DNA from: Trifolium pratense
Taxonomy: Eukaryota > Streptophyta > Magnoliopsida > Fabales > Fabaceae
Direction: 5' to 3'
Assembly: GCF_020283565.1 (NCBI RefSeq)
Contig: NC_060059.1
Coordinates: 28,965,838 to 29,029,837, forward strand
DNA length: 64,000 nt
A program made the translations under genes and the position numbers. This document shows, piece after piece, positions 46,711 through 57,022 of the stretch; positions within the stretch are counted from its first letter, which is position 1, and each line of letters starts with the position of its first letter. The notes under the pieces were generated by a model. The model had not been told where the DNA came from and ran no database searches. It was given only the letters and a program-made list of their open reading frames with translations.

Positions 46711-47515
46711 TTTTTTTTTTTTGATAAGCGAAAGATTGTATTAATAAGAAGTACAAGGAGTACTCAATCCTTACAATACATAAAGGAAACTAAAAAGTTT
46801 CAAAAGCTTTGTAAACAACATAGTGGATTAATACACCAATTGGAATACGAATATCCTGCTTTGCGCCCCGCTCTACCACTAAACCAGAGTCAAGAAATGA
46901 ATCTAATTTGATCAAGCAGTGCAGAAAAATCAGCCTTGTCACCTCTAAACAGAATATTGTTTCTCGTACGCCATAAACACCAAGTTGTTGCTAACCAAAT
47001 TAAGTGTATAACCTTCTTGCCTTTCTTGAATTTAATAATTAAACCAAAAGACAAAAAATGTTTACAACCCACCTCCTGTAAGTTATAATCACAGCCCAGC
47101 CACAAACAAACTTGTCTCCAAAGTTCAGTAACTTTATTACAACTGAAGAAAAGATGATTGCAGTCCTCCGCAACTTGAAAACAAAAGACACAAGGTAAAT
47201 CATGTGGGCTGGACAAAATACCTTTGGATGCTAAATTCGCTCTTGTCGGTAGTTTGTCAAGAAGCAACCGCCAACCAAACACTCCCACCTTAGATGGAAC
47301 ATTATTCTTCCACAATTTGTGTAAAGCAGTCAAAATTTCTGGATCGATATTATTCGACTCAAGGCGAGATTGCAGAAAAAAATACACAGATTTTACATTG
47401 AACAAACCTGTCACAGCAGTGTTCCATCGCCACCGGTCTGCTATGTCCGATTGAAGAACCAAACCGAACAAAAGATGCTCTAATTCTGCCTTCTCTACAA
47501 AAGATGCTCTAATTC
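46711..47515 (-). mobile_element. 5'-truncated LINE with 16-bp target duplication
   Basis: The insertion is bounded by TGTTTTCGATAAAGTA at 46695-46710 and 47516-47531. It starts on the plus strand with a T run (poly-A tail of a minus-strand LINE). It encodes only the end of ORF2. A 24-bp internal tandem repeat (AAAAGATGCTCTAATTCTG) is next to the truncated 5' end at about 47468-47515. Confidence 0.9.
46890..47471 (-). pseudogene. LINE ORF2 C-terminal fragment with zf-RVT domain
   Basis: The frame encodes about 190 aa with the plant non-LTR reverse transcriptase zinc-binding region (zf-RVT): WKNNVPSKVGVFGWRLLLDK, LPTRANLASKGI, then CVFCFQVAEDCNHLFFSC, followed by LWRQVCLWLG and WLATTWCLWRTRNNILFRGD. 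This domain follows the RT in plant L1-like LINEs. The endonuclease and RT are missing due to 5' truncation, so the copy cannot move by itself. The frame is undisturbed to the natural stop, suggesting a fairly young insertion. Confidence 0.85.
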
Positions 47516-47631
47516 TGTTTTCGATAAAGTATAGTATTTGTTTTCCACATCCATTTCAATATATGCTAAATTTATAAGTAAAATAAACAATGTTCATAAT
47601 CAATATATATCGGCATTAATAGCCACTATGT

Positions 47632-48240
47632 TTGGTCTAGTGGTGAGATATTTGGGTAGTATGTTAGACAGTGGCGTCTCCGAGTTTCAGGGGGCTCTGT
47701 GCAAAATATAAAAGTGGCCCCTTAATAATTTTTTTTTTTATTTTATAAAAAAAATTGTCGATTTAAATTGTATATAATACAAAAAAAATCACTCTTATTC
47801 TTGTAAACATATAAATTACCAATATTAAATCAAATGGGAGAAAGAATACAAAACAATTATTTTTGTATATAAAGTCAAAAATGAACCTCATAATCTAAGA
47901 TTAAATTTTATGCAAAGATTAAAATGGACTAGAACTATATTTACGAGTATAGATAATTAATCTATTGATAGTTTGACACTCTTATGATATTTTATGAACA
48001 TTAACAATATATAACTATTACTTTAGGGCCTAAAAATTAATCAATTAATATACACCTGATATTTCGTAGGTATAAATAATATATAACTAATATTATATAG
48101 GACCTCAAAATTTTGAGTTGAGGCCCTCAAAATTTTGAGGCCTGATGCCGTCGCACATGCCGCACATGTGTGCAGGCTGCCTCTAATGCTAGAGATTATA
48201 GATTCGATCTTCAGCTCATTGTAAACAAAAAAGATCTATA
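47632..48240 (+). mobile_element. SINE split by a later insertion
   Basis: TTTGGTCTAGTGGTGAGATA (A-box-like) stands at 47640, and a B-box-like ATAGATTCGATCTT at about 48198. Between them, 47676-48170 contains an unrelated piece beginning AGTGGCGTCTCCGAG and ending with several CCTCAAAATTTTGAGG motifs. The target site of the inner insertion could not be defined exactly. Confidence 0.45.
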
Positions 48241-48505
48241 TAGGCATTACTTGTTAAAGTAGCTAATTTTAATTATGTAGTATTGACATTGTGAAAAAAA
48301 ATCATGTTGTAACGTAAGAGAAACAATAGTACATGTGTATAACACAATAATACGTTTTTGAGCTTGACAAAGAAATTAAAACGTAAGAGAAACATAAACC
48401 AAAGTGTGCGTGATATTATAACGTACAAATAAATTATACACTTATTTAGTACAATATAATTATATAAATATTTTTCATATTACTCAGTGGAATCCAAAAT
48501 TGAGG

Positions 48506-49140
48506 TAGGGATGGCAATGGGTAGGGTATGGGTAGGGTACTATAGTACCCATCCCCATACCCGCGGATTGAAAAAATACCCGTACCCATCCCCATACCCA
48601 CGTGGGTAACAACTTTTGTCCCAGTCCCCATGCCCTATGGGTACCTAGGTACCCATACCCGTACCCGTTACCCGCATTTTTACTAAAAATAAATTGATCA
48701 ATTATAAAATATCATATAATTTTAATAGAATTAAAAAAATTTCAAAGATTTTAATATTGACTAATGAAAATTATAAACAAAGTTATTACTAACCTTATGT
48801 TAAAGTTCATATTTAGGTTAAATATTCACATTATTTTTATATTATGTTATAAATAAACATTTTTATTAAAAATATGTAATAGTTTAGTAGAGTTGTATTG
48901 TTTTAAATTGATTTACATATATTATAATATAATAATATAAATAAAATAAATAAATATATATTATGCGGGTATGGGGCGGGGTGGATACTCCCGGACCCGC
49001 ACCCATACCCGTTCATTTTTGCGGGTATGGGTGGTAATTACCCATACCCGTGCCCGTACCCAAAATGCGGGTTTTTATCCTACCCGTTGTGAGTAATTTT
49101 TGCGGGTACCCTCTGAGTATGGGTCAAATTGCCATCCCTA
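48506..49140. mobile_element. hAT-type MITE at the 3' end of NCR gene 3
   Basis: Ends TAGGGATGGCAAT / ATTGCCATCCCTA bound 635 bp. The 8-bp flanks AATTGAGG (48498-48505) and AATTGAAG (49141-49148) match at seven positions, fitting a hAT insertion. The subterminal regions are dense in GGGTATGGGTA / TACCCATACCC. Decayed relatives are at 59700-59765 and 61740-62225. Confidence 0.85.
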
Positions 49141-49300
49141 AATTGAAGCACTGGCAAAACTTATTTTTGCAAATAGGAATCATAGGACGGATACACATAT
49201 CCTTTGGACAATGGCTGGCTTTTGAGCATGGCACCTTAGCTCCATTGCTTACCACAAGAAATAGAGAAAGAATAATTAATATAGTATAAATTTGAGCCAT
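49124..49300 (-). CDS. NCR peptide gene 3, intronless, C-terminus rewritten by a MITE
   Basis: One exon from ATG 49300 to TGA 49126-49124 encodes 58 aa. Signal peptide MAQIYTILIILSLFLVVSNG, then AKVPCSKASHCPKDMCIRPM with C-x5-C-x4-C-x7-C-x4-C-x1-C complete. At the position where other copies have the donor (GGAAGTAAGT) this copy has GGAGCTAAGG and runs straight into the mature part, so the intron is gone. The hAT MITE enters three codons after the last cysteine and supplies the final residues (NLGMAI) and the stop. All six cysteines lie before the insertion, so a near-normal peptide may still be made. The missing 3' UTR and altered poly-A site could affect expression. Confidence 0.75.
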   Translation of the reverse strand: MAQIYTILIILSLFLVVSNGAKVPCSKASHCPKDMCIRPMIPICKNKFCQCFNLGMAI

Positions 49301-49352
49301 ATTAATTTTTCCTACTTTGCATCTAATCTAATAAATAAAAACATTTTTAAAC

Positions 49353-49362
49353 AATTTATAAG
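49353..49362 (-). promoter_or_regulatory. TATA region of NCR gene 3
   Basis: The block ACTTATAAATTGT (minus strand) about 55 bp upstream of the ATG at 49300. Confidence 0.55.
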
Positions 49363-49689
49363 TATACATTTGTTGCTTGATAGATCACTTCTTTTTTTTT
49401 AAGCAATATCTTAATTAAAATTCTTGATTACTCTTCAAAGTTTTATTAGATTTTTTTATATTTTATATTAGCTTAATTTTTATGATAGACAAGGGAATAT
49501 TTTCTAAATATTTTTTTTAATAAACTACGTTTTCCTAGCAAGCTATGGACAGCAAAACATATATATTAAAAGAAAGAGAATAATGTAGGGGTACAAAAAC
49601 CATAACTCTCAAACTAGCAAAATTTAAAGAAGGAAGACCTAACCTATTTCTAGAATATTGTTTCCTAATTACAAATGTTAATTTAGTTT

Positions 49690-49815
49690 TTTCTGAATGG
49701 CGTAATAATCCTTTAGATTGTTTTCAACACATCTAAAGTGATCTATTCTGAATTGTAAGGGTTTAGTACCCCTTGTACTCTTTATAATTGATTTTTTGCT
49801 TATAAAAAAAAAAAA
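49690..49815 (+). mobile_element. Short LINE 3' end
   Basis: Contains GTAAGGGTTTAGTACCCCTT, then GTACTC and a poly-A run, the plus-strand version of the LINE ends at 45388 and 46711. Confidence 0.45.
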
Positions 49816-49840
49816 GTATTTCTAAAGAGTTTAATTGTTG

Positions 49841-50000
49841 TGCACCGTCGGTGTAAAAGTTTTTTACACATGCATCCAATAACACGTTGCCACATCATTT
49901 AATGAATGTGACACATCATGTGTTTTTAATTACCATACATGATGTGTCGGTATATTATTGGACGCATGTGTAAAATAACTTTACACCGACGGTGTATATA
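49841..50000. mobile_element. Foldback MITE (CACCGTCGGTGTA family)
   Basis: The left end GCACCGTCGGTGTAAAAG and the right end CTTTACACCGACGGTGTA are inverted copies, with pairing continued through TTACACATGC.TCCAATAA. The centre contains an ACACATCATGTGT palindrome. Target duplication not clear. Confidence 0.7.
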
Positions 50001-51263
50001 AATTAAATTCATTTCTAAACACCAAACATAGTTATGCAAAGAGAGAATAAAATTGACTAATTTTCCTGCACATTGATTGCCATCACTAAACACATATTTC
50101 ATAAAGTTTATACTAGTCTTGAGTAAACAATTCTCCCAATGACTTCTTAAGGTCCAGGGAAGCATTTGAGGAGATTTCAAGCCAAAATAGAAAGATTTGA
50201 GTCACATTCAACCAATGAGGAATGTCAACCTCTATATAACTTTTTTTACCGGGTTGATGCAAAATTCTAATTTGATATTTTAAATATAACAAACATTTTA
50301 ATTATATTTTGATTAAAAAAAATCTTAATTATATTTTAAGAGAATTCTACTTTTATTGTGATCTAACAAATGTTCTTGAGTGATTATATTAGACAGGAAC
50401 AAAAGGTCATTCATTATATATGACTCCCTTTGAAATTGTTGAAAATTGCAAAAATATATTAGAATGATTAGATAACATTCTCCGGTTTGATCAAGTGACA
50501 AAGAATCACTTTTTTCCAAGACTTTACTTCACAAAATCTCTACATGAAATAAGTCATTTAAGGCAAGTATTAAATAAAGGCAAAAGAAAGTTTCTCCTTT
50601 GATCATGTTTAAGGAATAAATTAACATGAACACATTTTTGACACTTTATTTCTCAAGCTCACATACTCTCATCAAATATTATGTGATGACATTTTATGGA
50701 CCAATGAGATTTAGACAATATCTCTGAATCATTAGTTTAATTTTATTTGTCTATTTGCTTTATTGTCTTACTTTAGAAATTGTTAAATTCTATTATTTAA
50801 TTTCCTGAATTTTCTCTTATATTTTTTCCGTTTTTTATATTTATATAATATAATATATTTTCCATAAAAAATTAAAATATCCAAGTGTTCGACATGCGCT
50901 TTTTTTTTTGTACATCTAGACATGCACTTATTAGTGTTGATATTTGTGAGTTAGGATCCTCTCCATTTCCAATTCTTTCCATTTCCTCTATTATTATATA
51001 GTTTTGGGAATATAAATACAAAAATGTGACATCAAGTGGGTCCAAATGTCATTTATACACCCCAAAATATTTAAAAACTTTGGTAATGGAAGAAATGGAA
51101 AACATAAGAAATGGAGAGGATCTCAACTCGATATTTGTGACTTTTACTTACGTATTTACTCATTTTAATAATTTTTAGAAGAAAAATGGTGTCACGCACT
51201 TTTTATTAATTTTTTTTTGATAGATCACTTTTTAATAATTTTTAGAAGAAAAATGGTGTCACG
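50001..51263. other. Duplicated NCR upstream flank, no gene
   Basis: 50001-50640 is similar to 57130-57620 (e.g. AATTCTCCCAATGA, CACATTCAACC, GTCAACCTCTAT), so it belongs to the duplicated NCR block. 50941-51130 contains an inverted pair (GAGAAATGGAAAAC-type motifs) around a short AT segment. No coding region recognised. Confidence 0.5.
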
Positions 51264-51694
51264 TAGGGACGGACCGAAGGGGGGCAAGCAGGGGCTTCAA
51301 CCCCCTCCTCCCACATATATATAGTTGCTAATGACACCTCTTAAATAAATTATTGTGATTTTATTTAATAATTTTGAGTTAAATATATTTTTAGTCTTTA
51401 TAAAATTATGAGTTTTTAAGTTTTGTCCTTCAAAAAATTTACTTTTAGTTCATATTTGTATTTTATAGGACTATTTTGAGGATTAAAAGTATCAATTTTT
51501 TGTAAGAATATTTCAAAATGGGGACTATTCTTAACAAACTGCAATATTTTAAAGGATATTTTAAATTAAAATTTAATAGGACTAAACATAAAAACTCGTT
51601 ATTTTATAAGGATAAAAAATATATTTAACTCTATTATTTATTGTTAAAAAAGAAATTCGGCCCCCCGTGTGATTGATTTCTAGATCCGTCCCTG
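51264..51694. mobile_element. hAT-type MITE with another element nested inside
   Basis: Ends TAGGGACGGA and TCCGTCCCTG, with a perfect 8-bp target duplication GTGTCACG at 51256-51263 and 51695-51702. The middle (about 51365-51630) resembles the foldback repeat at 58465-58735 (AATATATTTTTAGTC...), so a second element sits within it. Confidence 0.9.
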
Positions 51695-52086
51695 GTGTCA
51701 CGCACTTTTACTTACGTATTTACTCACTTTTTTTTTTGATAGATCACTTTTTAACACAAATTTGTTCGATAAGGTATACTATTTGTTTTCCACATTTCTT
51801 TTGAACAAGTTTTTTTTTTATTATTAAATACTCTAATGGTTAGAAATTTCATTTTTAAAGTGAATAAGTAAATGACCGGTAATGTTCCTGCTAACTGAAT
51901 TAAGCTCATGGAACACTACATATATTAAATATATGCTAAATTTATAAGTAAAATAAATAATGTTCATAATCAATATAGACATTATTTATTAAAGTAGCTA
52001 ATTTTAATTATGTAGTACTGACATTGTAAAAAAATATAAAATCATGTTGTAAATTTGTTGTTGTTGTTTTATTTTAAATTATTAAA

Positions 52087-52770
52087 CTAGTTTAAAGACT
52101 CGTGCATTCGCACGGGTCTATTGAATTTTATTCGATATTTGAGTTTGTCACTATATTAATGTAGAAAATTTATTTAAAATTAAATATTTAAAAATTTGTT
52201 ATATAATATTGTTAAAATATAAATGGAATTATTGTGTTAATTATTTCTTGTAAATTTATTTATTCAATATTTTATGTTTCAGTGACAAATAATTGTCCCG
52301 TGTACATTTTTAATAAAAAATTAGAAACTTTATTAGGAATATTCAGAGTAATTTAGTAAGTTTGATATGAATTAACTTTATTATATTATTATTAATGGTT
52401 AGTAGTAAACTTTGTTGTAATATTGTTTATGTTTGGTTTATAAAAAAATTGTTTATGTTTCTTTTTCTATAGAGTATTGTTGTCATTTCTATATTTCTAT
52501 TTTGATGCAGTTTCTTTTTATTTTTTGTATAATTTTTTTTAACAAAACATTCTATAATTTTTTTATTGACTACACTTTCTATAATTTTTTTTTATTGTTT
52601 TTTTTCCCTATTTTTATGTATAGATTGTTATGTTTTGTTCCTATTTTTAAGTATATCATCTTTCTATTTTTTTATAATATTTTTTTGTAGTAAAACTTGC
52701 AACATGATTAAAAGTAATAAGGATAAATTAGTAATTTTGGTGATAATCGATTTTAATATATTAGTAATAT
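52087..52770 (-). mobile_element. Helitron on the minus strand, 5' end uncertain
   Basis: On the minus strand the sequence ends in the hairpin CCCGTGCGAATGCACGAG, then TCTTTAAA and CTAG at 52090-52087, followed by T. It interrupts a block conserved in the flank of NCR gene 2 (29340-29410), which puts the other end near 52770. No RepHel frame is present; the interior is T-rich. Confidence 0.55.
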
Positions 52771-52936
52771 ATGAAGGTAACAATAGTTGTATAATACAAT
52801 AACACGTTTTTGAGCTTGTCAAAGAAATTAAAACGTAAGAGAAACATAAATCAAAGTGTGCGCGATATTAATTATAACGTACAAATAAATTATACGCTTA
52901 TTTAGTACAATATAATTATATATATATAAATATTTT

Positions 52937-53131
52937 TCATATTACTCTGTTGGAATCCAAAAGTGGTGTGCACAAGCAAAACTTATTTTTGCAAATAGCA
53001 ATCATAGGAAAGATACACATATGGTTTGGACAATGGCTGGCTTTTGAGCACGGCACATTTATGAACTTACTTCCATTGGTTACCACAAGAAATAGAGAAA
53101 GAATAATTAATATCGTATGAATGTGAGCCAT
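52937..53131 (-). CDS. NCR peptide gene 4, intronless with translated intron remnant
   Basis: A single exon from ATG 53131 to TGA 52939-52937 encodes 64 aa. Signal peptide MAHIHTILIILSLFLVVTNG, then SKFINVPCSKASHCPNHMCI and the cysteine pattern C-x5-C-x4-C-x7-C-x4-C-x1-C, ending CTPLLDSNRVI. After the 61st coding base the former donor GTAAGT is still present but now sits in frame, followed by only a few bases (TTCATAAAT) before the mature domain, so about 15 nt of the old intron are read as SKFIN. The remnant is far too short to splice. The frame is kept, so a working peptide is possible. Closest relatives in the window are NCR genes 2 and 3. Confidence 0.8.
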   Translation of the reverse strand: MAHIHTILIILSLFLVVTNGSKFINVPCSKASHCPNHMCIFPMIAICKNKFCLCTPLLDSNRVI

Positions 53132-53194
53132 ATTTTTCCTACTTTGCATTTAGAATGTAACTTGATGTATCAAGAATAATTTTCATGTTTAAAC

Positions 53195-53206
53195 AATTTA
53201 TAAGTA
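53195..53206 (-). promoter_or_regulatory. TATA region of NCR gene 4
   Basis: CTTATAAATTGTTT (minus strand), about 65 bp upstream of the ATG at 53131. Confidence 0.55.
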
Positions 53207-53484
53207 TAAATTTATTGCTTGATAGATCACTTCACCTTTTTTTAAGCAAACTCAAATGCCAATTAACCTTAATAAATATCTCAATTAAAATACATGATAC
53301 TCTTTAAAGTTTTATTAATTTTTTTTATTTATTTTATATTAGCTTTTGATGATAGACAAGGGAAAATTTTAAAAATAATATTTTTAATAAACTACTTGTG
53401 CTTAGCAAGCCACGGACATCATATATATATATAAAACAATGTGCACATTTTTACTTTGAACCAAAAAATTATTCATATTTATTA

Positions 53485-53779
53485 CTCCCTCCGGTCCTTA
53501 TTATAAGGAACACTTTGGGAAAAAAATTTGGTCCTTTTTATAAGAAACTTTGACTAATTTTCAAATGTTCTAAATGTTCAATTTCACTTATGCCCTTATT
53601 TATTATGAAAGAGAATTTAAAAATAAGTAAGTTAGTTGAATAAAAAGTAATTAAATAAGGGTAAACATGGAATAAATTTAAATTTATAAGAGTATTAAAT
53701 GAAAATAACTATGTTAAATGTGTTTCCTTGGTCTGTGTGATTTTTTCAAAGTGTTCCTTATAAAAAGGACCGGAGGGAG
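53485..53779. mobile_element. Stowaway-type MITE 3
   Basis: Ends CTCCCTCCGGTCC and GGACCGGAGGGAG with TA on both sides. The interior has AAGGAACACTTTGGG and CAAAGTGTTCCTT as inverted copies. Best preserved of the three Stowaway copies here. Confidence 0.9.
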
Positions 53780-53891
53780 TATTTAAAACTAGTAACTTGA
53801 GGGATAGTTTGTAACTTTCATAAAAAGTATTCATTAATTTGCACTCACTTTGCTAATTTACACCTACTTTAATTTATTTATAAACACCTTT

Positions 53892-54008
53892 TAACCCATT
53901 TGGGTTGGTGCATTGGTATTGGCTTGGGACCTGGGAGTGTGCTGGTCTGAGGTTCAATTCTCTCTGGTATCAATTTGGGTGGGCTAATTTAGCTTCTTAA
54001 AAAAAATA
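53892..54008 (+). mobile_element. SINE with 14-bp target duplication
   Basis: TTATAAACACCTTT flanks the element at 53878-53891 and 54009-54022. Inside are an A-box-like GGTTGGTGCATTGGTA, a B-box-like GAGGTTCAATTCTC and a short poly-A run at the end. Confidence 0.85.
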
Positions 54009-54092
54009 TTATAAACACCTTTATGTTTGGATTATATCTAATTGTCTTTTTTGATTTCCTAGGTTGTTTATTTAGGTTGCATATATTTATAA

Positions 54093-54277
54093 GGCAAATG
54101 CTAAATAGTGCCCCCGGGGCACTATTTAAGCCCATAAATAGTAAACTTTTTATAGAATTTTTATCGGAATGCGTAAAGTCAACGCATTGGAAATTGTAGT
54201 GTTTAACTTTTTGAATAAAAAGTTTCTTTAAATAGAATGCTTAAAGAGTGCCCCGGGGGCACTCGTTAGCAAGACCC
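54093..54277. mobile_element. GTGCCCCCGGGGCAC MITE, copy 1
   Basis: Left part GCTAAATAGTGCCCCCGGGG and an inverted right part. A 9-bp target duplication TATTTATAA is at 54084-54092 and 54278-54286, pointing to a Mutator-type mover. Confidence 0.85.
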
Positions 54278-54986
54278 TATTTATAATTAAGTGGGTGTAA
54301 ATTAGCAAATGGGTTCACATTTAATAAAATTTACCTAACTAACCCTCAATTTTGTAGTGTAAAATAACTAAATGCCAATTGTTTTTTGTCTAAAGCGAAA
54401 AGGTGTGCATTGCTAATTTAAATATTCCTTTTTTTAGGTAGATCTAAATTAGCAAGCCACTCACACACACATATCTCACACACACACACATATATATATA
54501 TGGGGGTTGCTAACTTACTCCCACATATTTTTTTAGGTGGGAGTAAGTTAGCTAGCTACCACTATATATTGACCAAAAAACCAATTTAAACCATTAAAAT
54601 GTGTTTTAAATAAAAGGACAAATATGTAAATTACATTGTATTCTATTTTTAAAACAAAAATATTAGAAACATGTTTTCTTAATTTGAACAAATGTCTCAT
54701 ATTTTATTTTTTTGTGTTTCTTGATCATTTAAATACCAAAAAATCCCTACTTTTTGCCTTACTTTTCTTTTTTTAGATACAGTAATACATCTTGCCTTGA
54801 AATACTCCTGATGAAATTAATCAACAATTAACAAAGTACAAAGAAAATGTCCTTTTTTTTTGTTTTCAAAGACCCCAAATCTATAATATGTGCCAGATAG
54901 GATTTTTTCCGATCAAATTGATGCACTAGCAAACCTAACAACCTATGTAATGAGAATTTTACCATTGTATATATCAAAGAAACATG

Positions 54987-55131
54987 TTTTTCTTTTTTTT
55001 TTAAACGGCAAAGAAAGTCAATATACTAATAAGTGAAATCAGTATAAGAGATACTTAAACCACTAAAGAAGAAAACGTACGGAAAGTACTCCACCCAAAG
55101 AATCGAAACCCACAACGAATTCTAATAACTA
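54987..55131 (-). mobile_element. Retroposed fragment with 18-bp target duplication
   Basis: The direct repeats ATATATCAAAGAAACATG at 54969-54986 and 55132-55149 enclose 145 bp that begins with a T run, i.e. a minus-strand retroposon tail. The body contains AATCGAAACCCACAACGAAT, and no coding frame. Confidence 0.8.
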
Positions 55132-55201
55132 ATATATCAAAGAAACATGTGATTGTGTGGTTTTTGTTTTTAATTAATCAAAGAAAATTTATAACACTAT
55201 C

Positions 55202-55897
55202 TGTTGAACTATATAGGTTCTCTACTTGATCTTTCTCCTTGATTTGTTGGTCCTTAGATGAGCTAATTACCTTTATTTAGCACAACTTGAGTATTGATGT
55301 TTCACTTTGTAGACATCGGACCCTTTTGATATTCTCTACTTGATCTTTCTCCTTGATTTGTTGGTCCTTAGATGAGCTAATTACCTTTAACACAACTTGA
55401 GTATTGATGCTTCACTTTGTAGACATCGGACCCTTTTGATATTCTCTTTTTTTGCTTCTATCTTGAGTGATTGAGTGCTCTTGATGGTTAAGCTTTGTGC
55501 CTTAATTGGCTTTGTTGATTTGCTTCTGCCCTTAGTTGGCTTTGATGGGTTGTGTTTCTTCCTTATGGTGGTTAAGCACTACTAGTTGTATTTGAGTTGT
55601 TTTCTAGCCGATGTATTCCGGCAAATTTCATTGTATTTTCTTTATATTGATGTACCTTTGTATTAGTGATCCCAAGCTGGAAGTGTTGTGACCACTTTCC
55701 AGCTTGCGGGAGGCTGTTGAACTATATAGAGTTAGTCTCATTAGCTAGTTAGTATAGGTCCATTAACTAGTTAGTATATAAGATAGAAGTTGTACTCATT
55801 TGTGATTTGACACATTCATTTGTATCAATTCTATTAGTTCCATTACAAATTTCTCAAATTTTTCTCTCCCTTTACTCTGATATCATGAATCTTAACA
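55202..55897 (+). mobile_element. Internally deleted copia-like LTR element
   Basis: The element starts TGTTGAACTATATAG at 55202, identical to the start of the 183-bp LTR at 55715-55897, and is flanked by CTATC at 55197-55201 and 55898-55902. All of the 5' LTR beyond its first 15-18 bp, the primer site and the coding interior are missing. A polypurine tract GCGGGAGGC precedes the 3' LTR. The interior carries a tandem duplication of about 110 bp (about 55219-55330 and 55331-55444). Confidence 0.85.
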
Positions 55898-56399
55898 CTA
55901 TCCTTGTAATTATGATTGTCTTGTAGAGATAGAAAAGAGCATATATAAAATGGGTTTGTTTGCTGTTCCAAGATGGTTCGTTCTATCCTACAACAATTTC
56001 CCATCAATTTTGTGTTCATATTCTATCAATAAAATATTTATAGTTCCTTTGTTTTAAAAATATGTATGTTCCTTTGTTACTAATACTTTGGATAAAATAT
56101 GAACATGAAATACGGAGTAATTTAGATTTTATTAAATTATATTTCAATTTGAAAAGTTGTGAATATGGACGCAGTGGAGGAGAGAAGAGAGGCAAAGAAA
56201 GAAAGAAAAAAGATTCTGAGTTGTGACACAGGAAGAGGAAAGGTTGTTGAATGCGTGTTCATTGAAAAAAGATTACCTGCTGCTTAAAAAATAAAAGGTC
56301 ACCATAAAGATTGATTTAATGGCTGAAATTTAACCCTCTCATCCTCTCATTTTAAAACCGCTCTCATTTGAAAGTTCCTCATATATATATATATATATA

Positions 56400-56794
56400 G
56401 AGTCAGGATCCGTTGACACCAACTAGTTTGACACCAAATGTTACACCTCTCAATAACGTTTTAACCGATATAAATTTTATAAAATCCACCGTTGGATTGA
56501 AAGTTTACATCATATAGATCATTTGTGTAAAATTTCAAATAAATCCAAAATCATTTGATATGTTATTGAGATACATCAAAATTAACGGTTTTTGTATTTT
56601 TTTAAATGCCGTTAATCTTTATGTGTCTCAATAGCATATCAAATGATTTTGGATTTGTCTGAAATTTTACACAAATGATCTATATGATGTAAACTTTCAA
56701 TCCAACGGTGGATTTTATAAAATTTATATCGGTTAAAACGTTATTGAGAGGTGTAACATTTGGTGTCAAACTAGTTGGTGTCAACGGATCCTGA

Positions 56795-56797
<3 letters not shown>
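56400..56797. mobile_element. Near-perfect foldback MITE (398 bp)
   Basis: GAGTCAGGATCCGTTGACAC at the left is answered by its complement at the right, and pairing runs nearly to the centre (about 170 bp per arm) with few mismatches. Both flanks are AT dinucleotide runs, so the target duplication is hidden. Confidence 0.85.
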
Positions 56798-56835
<38 letters not shown>

Positions 56836-56840
<5 letters not shown>

Positions 56841-57022
56841 CATGCTAAACAGTGCCCCCGGGGCACTAGTTAAGCATACTAAAAAAAGAAAGAAAGAACA
56901 AAATTAATGATGAGAGATAATGACTTTTTACATCTTTAAGATATTGAACTCACAATTTCCAAGATAAAATTTCTATTTTGATATCCTTAACCAGTGCCCC
57001 GGGGGCACTGTTTAGCATTTTC
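56836..57022. mobile_element. GTGCCCCCGGGGCAC MITE, copy 2
   Basis: Starts GGTCATGCTAAACAGTGCCC and ends with the inverted GGGCACTGTTTAGCAT. Adjacent to the (AT) run after the foldback MITE at 56400. Confidence 0.85.

Noticed and set aside
48446..48631. Gly-rich frame with repeated GMGMGTG
   Set aside because: It is made of the GGGTATGGGTA subterminal repeats of the hAT MITE.
52433..52802. Phe/Tyr-rich hydrophobic frames
   Set aside because: T-rich, low-complexity sequence inside the presumed Helitron; no family resemblance.
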